A program made the translations under genes and the position numbers. A DNA stretch of 44,505 nucleotides from contig JABUQX010088523.1 of the NCBI GenBank assembly GCA_015478945.1, positions 1-44,505 of the forward strand. The letters are read 5' to 3'. Positions within the stretch are counted from its first letter, which is position 1, and every line of letters begins with the position of its first letter. Of the stretch, positions 36,791 through 44,505 are shown piece by piece. Origin of the DNA: Trachelipus rathkii. Taxonomy: Eukaryota; Arthropoda; Malacostraca; Isopoda; Trachelipodidae. The notes below the pieces were generated by a model. It ran no database searches. It was not told where the DNA came from and saw nothing but the letters and a program-made list of their open reading frames with translations.

Positions 36791-37170
36791 ACCCTCCTGT
36801 TAAAGCTAAAACTGTGAAACATAGTTGTACTTATCGTCTCCGATAACGATACTAAAAAAAGCTATCTTAACAAACTTAGTCAGATAAAAGTAAACATTAC
36901 GCGAAAGTTTAAACAATGGTTTTCATTTATAACATATAATTTTCATTGAAAAGAGCGTTATATTAAATACATAAAAACATATAAATACATGAAAAACATG
37001 TAGATTTAAATATATTAATTTCATTAAATCAGAGAACATAGGATTCAAAATAACTTAAGTCCTTATAATATATATATATATCTCTCTAAAGATTCAACAC
37101 CCTTTGAAAGGATTAAGTATAAATGCCCGCAACACTAAACCATTTTTTTCGGCATATTTGATTCATGCAA

Positions 37171-37571
37171 TCACTCATTCCTCTCATACAAGAGAGAAGT
37201 AAATTCATCCAAGCTGATAGGTATTAACGCACTCCTGTATACTGCATTATCCGGGAAACCACATGTTTCGGTGTAAATATCATAAATTACACCATGTGCT
37301 ATATGTATTAAGTCCTCAAGTATGTCAACACCGTTAAGATGCCATTTTAGACGATTTTTTATTTTAAGCAATGCTGTAATATTTGCAGATGTCTGTGAAA
37401 CCTATACACGTACGCCAGAAAGTCGCACCATCGAGGGTTTCCAGTAGTTGAGTACATCAAGGGTTTTAAATAGTCACGCGACGATAACACAACGTTCCGT
37501 ATTCTATTAGAACCATTTACGTTGTCTTCCCATAAATATTTCACTACGCGTCGATCCATCGGATAACACAC
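37171..37571 (-). pseudogene. Unrecognised protein fragment in the left arm
   Basis: Two open frames, 37571-37359 and 37371-37171, overlap by 13 bases and look like one protein split by a one-base shift. The first carries DRRVVKYLWEDNVNGSNRI and NPRWCDFLAYVYRFHRHLQI. The second carries KNRLKWHLNGVDILEDLIHI and CGFPDNAVYRSALIPISLDE, ending LLYERNE. Together they give about 130 codons without a stop, in mixed amino-acid composition quite unlike the AT-repeat frames around, so I think it is a real coding remnant. I do not recognise the family; no catalytic motif is evident. A mirrored, more damaged copy lies at 38820-39235. Confidence 0.45.
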
Positions 37572-37573
37572 AC

Positions 37574-37828
37574 TTATCCTCTACCCATCTTGATGCAGAT
37601 GGTCGATAATCTTGAGGAATCCATCAGCACAAACGAATAAGGTCTATTATTTGATTCTCTGGCAGGAATACAAGCAATGTAGCGTCGCCATTCGGTTACG
37701 ATTAAATATAAATGATAACATCGTTGGCAATAACGAAATCCTCGTGAAGATATCAACAACAACCGTAGAGATGCGGGGAGATGGCATCGAATCAGCACAG
37801 CGAAAAATAGCCTATTGATAAAACGCAA
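37574..37828 (-). pseudogene. Possible upstream part of the same unrecognised protein
   Basis: An 84-codon frame (LLLISSRGFRYCQRCYHLYL, VTEWRRYIACIPARESNNRP) directly upstream of 37171-37571 and separated by a frameshift and stop. It has a CX2C pair (CQRC). The corresponding sequence in the right arm (38590-38820, plus strand) keeps part of it but is shifted. Which frame is right cannot be decided by eye. Not recognised. Confidence 0.3.
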
Positions 37829-37853
37829 AGTATTTTCTATCCTTAAATGTAAT

Positions 37854-38552
37854 GAGATTCTTCTTTAACAATCATAAGAAAGTAAACAAATAGCGACGTA
37901 CGGGCACCGAAACCCTATCAGTTCAAATAGGGTAATATATTCTAGTTAGACACACAACAACAACAACAATAACAATAAACATGTTAACTATGGTAATATG
38001 TGTATACAAAGGGGACCCAAATCCAAATACTGTAAGAAATAGACCAAAAAAAAAAAGACAAATAATAATAATTAATTAAAAAAATAATAATAATAAATTA
38101 ATAAAATATAATAATAATAATAATAATATTAATAAAATAATAATAATAATAATTAATAATAATAATAAATAATAATAATAATAATATAATAATAATAATA
38201 ATAATAAATAATAATAAATAATAATAATAATAATAATAATAAAAATCAATTTCAATGCCTGTAAATCTGCCCTTTAAGATCTTAAAAATCGCCTAAAATC
38301 TTACACAGAAAACCTAATCCCAGCGAATAAAATGCAAAACATAACAAGTTTTACCAAACATACACAAAAATAACGAATATTTTATCACATAACAAAAAAT
38401 AAGTTCTTTGAATTAAAAATCACAGTAAAGGTAATAGTTACTGTTTAAAGCAGTAATCAGTTTAAATAGTAAATCAAACCACCCATCCACGCAGTCCCCT
38501 ACCCACCCACAGCCTCATGATCTATGAACTATTGTTTCAAGTCATATTCAAT
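37854..38552. other. Spacer of the giant palindrome
   Basis: About 0.7 kb that is not mirrored. It contains an interrupted (AAT)n tract (38050-38245), then unique sequence, then one satellite monomer (38440-38550). A spacer this long argues against a simple read-through hairpin artefact. Confidence 0.7.
38050..38245. repeat. (AAT)n microsatellite
   Basis: AAT trinucleotide repeats with AATT and AAAT interruptions. Confidence 0.95.
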
Positions 38553-38589
38553 ATTTACATTTGAAGGATGTTTATTTACACTCTATCTT

Positions 38590-39235
38590 CATCTAGGATA
38601 TTTTTCGCTGTGCTGATACGATACATCTCTCCGCATCTCTACGCTTGTTGTTGATAACTTCACGAGGAGTTTCGTTATTGCCAACGATGTATCATTTATA
38701 TTTAATCGTAAACCGAATGCCGACTGCTATTGCTAGTATATCCTGCCAGAGGATCAAATAATAGACCCTATTCATTGGCTGATGATTCATCAAGATTATC
38801 GACATCGCATCAGCATGGGTAAGGATAAGTGTGTGTTATCGATGGATCGACGAGTAGTGAAATATCTAACTGGAAGACGAACGTAAAGCTTTCTAATAAA
38901 TAGACGTTGTTTCTCGTCGCGTAGATATTTAAAACCCTTAGTTACGCAACTACTGAAACCCATCGATCGCTTGACCTTCTGGCGTACGTATATAGTTTCA
39001 CAGGCGAACATCTGAAACATAGTACAGATTGCTTAAAATAAAAAAACCGACATAGCATCCCATCTAACGATGCTTGGATCACTACTTGAGGACTATACAT
39101 ATAGCACATGGGTGTAATCTATGAATATTTACAACCGAAACATGTGGTTCCCGCGTATAACAGTATTACAGGAGGCTTTGAATAACTATCCCTGGATGAG
39201 TGTACTCTCTCTTGTATGAAGAATGAGTGATGCTG
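38590..39235 (+). pseudogene. Mirrored, more damaged copy of the unrecognised protein
   Basis: Inverse counterpart of 37828-37171. Nucleotide similarity is clear (for example the ACTTGAGGACT and ACCGAAACATGTGGTT segments), but no frame stays open for more than a few dozen codons. A frame on the opposite strand (38796-39020) is treated as a shadow. Confidence 0.4.
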
Positions 39236-40254
39236 AACAAATATGCCGACAAAATGTTTAGTGTGCTGAAGCATTCTCTAACTTACAGCCTTTCAAAGGG
39301 TGTGAATCTTAGAGAGATATATAGAACTTACCCAAGTTATGTGGAATCCTATGTTCTCTGGATTAGAATTGAATAATATATTTAAAATAAACTTATGTTT
39401 TTATATAACATTCCTTATGTATTTATATAACGCTCGTTTCAATGAAATTATATTTAAAAAATGAAACGTGTTTTAACTCCGCGTATTTCCCTTATTGACT
39501 AAGTATGTTAATGATTACGTGTTTATTCTCTGGTTGTTGTTTTAAGTATGTTAGAGTTCATAGTTGTAGCTTTACAGAGGGTAAAACTTAACTTTGTTTG
39601 TCTTTAGTTGGGGATTATGATATGTAGGTAAGGTTATGATAAATTTTTTGTTAAGTAATACTTATGTAATATTAAAATTAACTATTTAGTCATCATTTGC
39701 GAGATATCGTTGATAATGTGAATGGATTATGATTTGTATTGCCATGTTAGTTACTTTTACTGTTGATAGTTTGGACCTTTGTTATTAACAGTTGGATTCT
39801 TGCTTAAGATGTGTCAGGTTTCGTTGCTATATATATTCTTATTCGTAATATTATCGTTGGCTTTATTAATTGTGAAAAACTTTGTTTACGTTAGCATACT
39901 TTCGCTGCTCTGTATGATAATCACACAAGTTATGGTAAATTTTTGTTAAATGATTACCATGTTAATGAAAAAGTGTAAATAGGTTACGAACATGCTTGAA
40001 CAACGGTGTGAATAAGTTACGTTTTGTATGTTATGTTAGTTACTACTGTTGTTAAGTATGGAAGAATTTGTTAACGGTAACATTTTATTCCTGTTTAAGA
40101 TGTTTTAGGTTTTGTCGTTGTGGCTATATTCTTAGTTCGGGTGATTACTATGTTAGCTTATTAATGTGGAAACTTTGTGTTACGTCGACATATATTGATT
40201 GATCTTTTTATAAAACTTGATTTATGTTATGTTTATCCATAATGATACTCGAAA

Positions 40255-40965
40255 TTTGACATAACATAGATCAATAGATCAAAATCATGGATGGGCAGGA
40301 TAGGAGGATAGAGTGGGTGGTTGATTAACTGATTTACAGCCATGGCGTATGGTAAAACATGACAACTTGTTAGTAAAAAAAAATATGACTTGAATCAATA
40401 GAATCAATGGACAATAGGATCATCGGATGGGACGGGGAGGCTGGCTGAGATGGTTGGTTTATTTACTGATTTACTAACAAAAGTAACTTGACTTTATGCT
40501 TGTAGGGTAATGTAAAACGCTACAATTCTTTAGTAAAATATGATCATGAATCAATAGATCAATAGATCAATAATCAAAAGGTCATGGTGGGACAGGAGGG
40601 TAGAGGTATTTTATTACTGATTTACTCTTTAGGGTATGTAAAACAGAAATTTTAGTAAAAAATATGACTTGAATCAATATGATCAATTAGATCAATAGAT
40701 CAATAGATCATAGATCAATAGATCAATTAATCAAGAGGGGTGATGGGGCTGTTTGATTTACTGATTTACTGTTTTGGGCTGATGTAAACATGACAAGTTT
40801 AGCTGAAAAAGACTTGTAATCAATAGAATCAATAGATCAATAGATAATAGATCAATAGATCAATAGATCCAATAGATCACGGAAGCGCTGATGATGGCAG
40901 TTGACTTACGATTACTGATTTACTGCTTTAGGGTATGTAAAAACGTAAATTTGTAAGTATAAACA
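40255..40965 (-). repeat. Octamer satellite, right arm
   Basis: Mirror of 35160-36120: runs of TAGATCAA alternate with AGTAAAAAATATGACTTGAA, TGATTTACTG and TTTAGGGTATGTAAA. About five monomers. Confidence 0.75.
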
Positions 40966-41395
40966 AAAAGAATGAAATTATTTAGTTATATATTTTTATT
41001 TTTTATTATTTTTATCTTTTCTTGATGTTCTGAAACCATTATTTTCGACATCTACAACCCAATAACAAGATAAAGACACCAAACATTGTATTGTTTACTA
41101 CCTCGGCAACGCACCGGAGCGCACCGCGTGCATGCCAACTCCTCAGGATTACGGATACCAACTCTTTTCTAGATATTACACTCTGAATCCTCTACCCAAA
41201 TTTCACCCATCAATTTAAATTTTTAAGGGTGGGGTCCCCCCCGGAGCCCACGCGACTAACCGGGCGTCTACGACAGGTTACCGTACCATCTAAAGCCACT
41301 TCCAAATGTTGTAAACCCGATACGACTAACTCTAACCGATTGTAGATACTATATCGAGCCCATAAGGCTGAGCCGGAGCCCGGAGCCTTAAAAAT

Positions 41396-41556
41396 CTATA
41401 ATAATAATAATAATAAAATAAATATATAATAATAAATAAAATAAAATAATAATAATAAAAAATTAATAATAATAATAATAATAGATAATAATAATAATAA
41501 TCATAAATAATAATAAAATAAATAATAATAATAATAATATATAATAATAATAAAAA
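41396..41556. repeat. (AAT)n microsatellite, right arm only
   Basis: About 160 bp of AAT with AAAT interruptions, at the place where the left arm (about 34672-34690) has a few ATT units. Confidence 0.95.
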
Positions 41557-42152
41557 CTAAGAATAAGAGAAAAACTCAGAGGCCGAACCAGAGTCGTCGC
41601 GCTGGCTGTGAAGCGAGTCGGACCAGATCAGAGAGCTGGCTTGCGTTCGGAGTCGGAGCGGGAGTCGGAGTCTGATTCGGAGTCGGATTCGGAGTCGGAT
41701 CGGAGTCGAAGATCCGGAGTCGGAGTGCGTAAATAAACGATTCCTTACAGGAATCGTTTTCGAATCAGAATCGATTCCCTTCAGGAATCGAATCTTCGTA
41801 TCCAAATTTCAAGCCTTCTACGATCAATTTAATTTAATGGGCAGCGTCCCCCTCCCTTACGGGGGGGACGCAGGGTATTTCAGCCGTCTACGACGAGATA
41901 ACGTCATCAGGCTCAAATGGGAATCATTAGGTCCTGAACCAACTCGTTTCATACGGAAGCATCAAAAAGGGGCCGAGCACAGTATTTGTGGTCGCTCCCA
42001 GGGGGGAGCGTACCCCTATTATACATCCTAGAGACTTGAAATTTAGCGTGTAACGAGCTAAAAAAATAAAGAAATAATACAAATTTGAAAAGCATACCTC
42101 TCAATCCTTGCCTATCGAAAAGGCTTGGGGCGCGGTTCAAACGTAGGAATAC

Positions 42153-42330
42153 TATAATATATATATATAATATATAATATACTATATATATTATATATAT
42201 ATTATATAATATAAATATATATATATAATATATATATATAATATAATATACTATACTATATATATATATATCATACTATATATATACTATATATTATATA
42301 TATAAATATATATATATTAAAAGGATTATT
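42153..42330. repeat. (TA)n tract
   Basis: Degenerate TA with ACTATA and AATATA variants between the palindrome and the hAT-like end. Confidence 0.9.
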
Positions 42331-42389
42331 TTAGCTTTGACCCGAGTTGGTCAATTGGGCTATCAACATTCAAAGGAAGTCGAACAAAA

Positions 42390-42533
42390 TGATGGACTAA
42401 AAAGTAACGGAGGAAAAAATAACGGAAGTTTATTTCGTGTCCTACATGAAAAAAAAGAACGAGTACTCCGTTACCAAAAAATTTAATTTTGTTCTGTAAC
42501 GAGTAACGGCGGTAGGGATCGTTCCCACCTCTG
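42390..42533 (-). mobile_element. hAT-like terminal sequence, copy 3
   Basis: On the minus strand it begins CAGAGGTGGGAACGATCC at 42533 and shares GTTACTCGTTAC-type subrepeats, an AAAATTAAA segment and CCGTTACTTTTTAG with 31491-31690, though less closely than copy 1 does. It faces left, towards 31491, so the two are oriented as the ends of one element. Confidence 0.55.
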
Positions 42534-42860
42534 CTAATTATACTATACTAATCATACTATATACTATATATAATAATATATATATATTATTATATATATA
42601 ATATATATATAATAGTACAATATATCATATTATTATAATATATATATCATATATACATATTACTATATATAACTTATTAGCTATTATATATATAAATATA
42701 TATATATAATATATAACATATATAATATAATATATATTATAATATAATATTAAAAATATCAATATATATAAAGATACATATAATATAGCATAGAAGATTA
42801 TGGTATACTAAATTTCATAGAAGATCCAATCTTTATAACTTAATAATATATATACGCTAA
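42534..42860. repeat. (TA)n-rich tract
   Basis: Degenerate TA microsatellite DNA without other features. Confidence 0.85.
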
Positions 42861-43164
42861 TAAACTAGAGACACGCCGTCGGGCGCCGAGGGGGGGCCCT
42901 GGGCGCACCGGCCGGCACGGCTAGAGCCCGCAGTCGCCCCTGCGTGAGTATACCAAAGAGGGGTCGAGCGGACGGACGATGGACACTGGGAGTCACACGT
43001 GACGAGGTGTTTTAGGGAAAAAGATTTAAGCGACAGATAAAGCAGTGTAGGAAACCATAGAATTCAGGGAGAAATGTCCGAAAAACTACAGAAAATAAAA
43101 AAAAACTTCTACGTGCATTTTGTGAGTGGAATTTTATTTGGAATAAGAGGTACAGATGCATATA
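42861..43164. other. GC-rich patch and unassigned sequence
   Basis: 42870-42970 is very GC-rich (GTCGGGCGCCGAGGGGGGGC, GCACCGGCCGGCACGG) in AT-rich surroundings. I cannot assign it. 42980-43164 is unassigned and probably continues the degraded LINE seen next. Confidence 0.45.
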
Positions 43165-43490
43165 AGTTGTTCAGATTCAGATGGACAATCTAAGGGAGCG
43201 TGAAGTTTAGTGTGAAGGAAGAATGTAGAATAAAAATGAGAAGGATGAAGCGTATTAGAGAATGTGTGGTGTGGGGTAATTTAGAGAATAAATGAAAGTT
43301 ACGTTGAGAGGGTTTCATCATGTGGAAAGGATGGATGAATAGTCGGTTGTTAAGCGGCATGGTATAGTGGTGAGTTGCTGGAATCGAACGGCTGGGGAGA
43401 CCGAGAAAAGTGGATGAGGATTAGAAAGAAATGCTGGAGTTGAGAGAAATGTGAGAGTTGGCAGAGGCGCAGAAGCAAGGTGCATAATAG
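43165..43490 (+). pseudogene. LINE C-terminal fragment, probably of the LINE-B family
   Basis: Bits of the region beyond the RT of LINE-B-type elements are visible: QMDNLRER (about 43177-43200), RMKRIRECVVWG (about 43243-43280), HHVERMDE (43315-43339) and a Gly-Arg-Pro-Arg-like segment at 43393-43410. In related LINEs a 'GHVERMDE' motif precedes such a GRPR segment near the protein end. Frames shift several times and a TAG interrupts. LINE-B at 24290-25130 lacks this part, so this is a separate insertion. Confidence 0.65.
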
Positions 43491-43810
43491 TGGTGAATGT
43501 CGGGGTTTGGTGAGGGGGGGTGTATCGTTGTGGCCCACCTGGGCCAAGGCCTGTAAACCCCACATGTTGACGAGGATGCCAGATAGTAGAGGTCGCTTCG
43601 CTGTCCCGTGAAAGACGCTCTTAATGGTGGTATTTTCTGGAATGCGACGAGTTCTCACTAAATAGGTATCAAAATGAGCGGTAAGGCTGGGGCTTTCTTT
43701 TCTTTTGCTTCATATTCTTCTACTTCATTTTTTCTTTTTCTAGTGCATGCTTCGCACCTAACCCCAGTCTTGGGGAGTAGAAGGTGGGTGATGATGATTC
43801 ATGATGTTGA
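43491..43810 (+). other. Likely 3' untranslated tail of the LINE fragment
   Basis: GC-richer sequence directly after the LINE C-terminus (G-run at 43512, TGGCCCACCTGGGCCAAGGC at 43530). It ends in a pyrimidine-rich segment (43690-43740) and CCCCAGTCTTGGGGAG, a hairpin, before the (TA)n tract. Open frames on the minus strand (43318-43658) are Pro/Ser/Leu-rich and unsupported. Confidence 0.45.
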
Positions 43811-44505
43811 TATAGTATATATTATACTATATACTATATATATATATATATATAATAAAATACCGCTAATCAAAGTAGTATATATATATATATATATCAT
43901 ATCTATATAATATATATATAATATATACACTAATATATATAATTATATATGATGTATAAAGATTACGATAAATATTATATAATAATATAATAAAAAGTTG
44001 AAAAATTAGATATAAAAATTATATAGTAATGAGATATATAATTAATATATATATATATATATAGTATATATATATATAATATATACATTATATATATTAG
44101 TATATATCTACTATAAATATAGTACCTATAATATAATCATATATATATATTTATAATATATAGTATTATATATATATATATCTAAGCGTTAGAGCTCAAC
44201 TAACCTATATCATAATGTATATATATATATATAAGCTTATAATATTTATAGATTAGTAATTATGAATATTTATATATATATATAATATATTTAGTAGTAC
44301 GTATATTAATACATATATTATTAATAATAGATATGTAGATATTAAAATATCGAATATTAATATATTGATATATGTCTGACGATATTAAAATATAGATGGT
44401 ATTGGCCTTCATTATATATATATATATAATATTATTAGATTACATATATATATTATATAAGTATTAATAACGTGAGGATACTAAGAACACACTATGATGT
44501 AGTAT
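43811..44505. repeat. AT microsatellite DNA to the window end
   Basis: Degenerate (TA)n with ATT and GTATA variants; no other feature seen. Confidence 0.85.

Larger units (their letters stand above)
34056..37853 (+). repeat. Giant imperfect palindrome, left arm
   Basis: Inverted counterpart of 38553-42152, collinear throughout. Pairs that can be checked: CGTTTGAACCGC at 34078 with its complement near 42130; the CGAAGAATCGAT segment at 34420 with 41780; the (TTGATCTA)-rich satellite at 35270-36100 with 40260-40870; CACATTAATAAAGCTAACAT at 36197 with 40145-40165; the CCTTTGAAAGG segment at 37100 with 39288; ACATCGTTGGCAATAACGAA at 37719 with 38670-38690. The arms differ by many substitutions and short gaps. 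The outer boundary is (TA)n on both sides. It may be the inverted repeats of one large element or an inverted duplication. Confidence 0.85.
38553..42152 (-). repeat. Giant imperfect palindrome, right arm
   Basis: Inverse of 34056-37853. It carries the same parts in mirror order: protein remnant, ~315-bp dimer (39600-40200), octamer satellite (40255-40965), and G-run/GAAATTT modules (41195-41875). It has an (AAT)n expansion at 41396-41556 where the left arm has only about 20 bp of ATT. Similarity fades at about 42152 into (TA)n. Confidence 0.85.

Overview
This window is repeat-dominated eukaryotic DNA. It is strongly AT-rich, saturated with long (TA)n arrays and (AAT)n, (CT)n and (CTTT)n microsatellites, and filled with broken transposable elements. 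I found no host protein-coding gene, tRNA, rRNA or CRISPR array that I could support. The element mix (Ty3/Gypsy LTR element, two families of non-LTR retrotransposon, a Penelope-like element with a GIY-YIG endonuclease, hAT-like ends, foldback MITEs) fits an invertebrate, most likely an arthropod. A decapod crustacean is my best guess, from the style of the LINE proteins and the microsatellite load; this is inference. Many reading frames are broken by one-base indels, so either the copies are old or the assembly is poorly polished.

Layout. 1-8154: gene-less AT-rich DNA with a striking A+C over G+T bias. 8155-19004: one Ty3/Gypsy retrotransposon on the minus strand, with two direct LTR-like repeats about 9.8 kb apart, a tRNA-Arg-type primer binding site, a polypurine tract, gag (CA, zinc knuckles), protease, RT, RNase H, integrase and a Ser-rich pol tail. 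The gag-to-pol junction carries a U UUU UUA slip heptamer in the correct frame, followed by a short stem. 20938-25130: one LINE (LINE-A) split by a 2.1-kb insertion and abutted by a second LINE (LINE-B). 25131-25328: a hAT-like end. 25588-26390: the 3' part of a Penelope-like element followed by a candidate type I hammerhead ribozyme. 26398-31146: a SINE-like poly(A) repeat, a hAT end, a 0.8-1.0 kb tandem duplication and two foldback MITEs in (TA)n.

31491-42533: two inward-facing hAT-like ends of one repeat family. Between them lies a very large imperfect palindrome, with arms of about 3.8 kb (34056-37853) and 3.6 kb (38553-42152) around a 0.7-kb spacer. Each arm holds a GC-rich G-run module, a roughly 180-bp satellite rich in the octamer TTGATCTA, a duplicated ~315-bp unit, and a degraded open frame I do not recognise. 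This palindrome is the best candidate for something undescribed, but an assembly artefact must be excluded first. 42861-43810: GC-rich patch and a LINE C-terminal fragment with its tail. 43811-44505: AT microsatellite DNA.

The genes present work only as parts of mobile elements. None looks intact enough to be active as written, although several breaks are single-base and may be sequencing errors.
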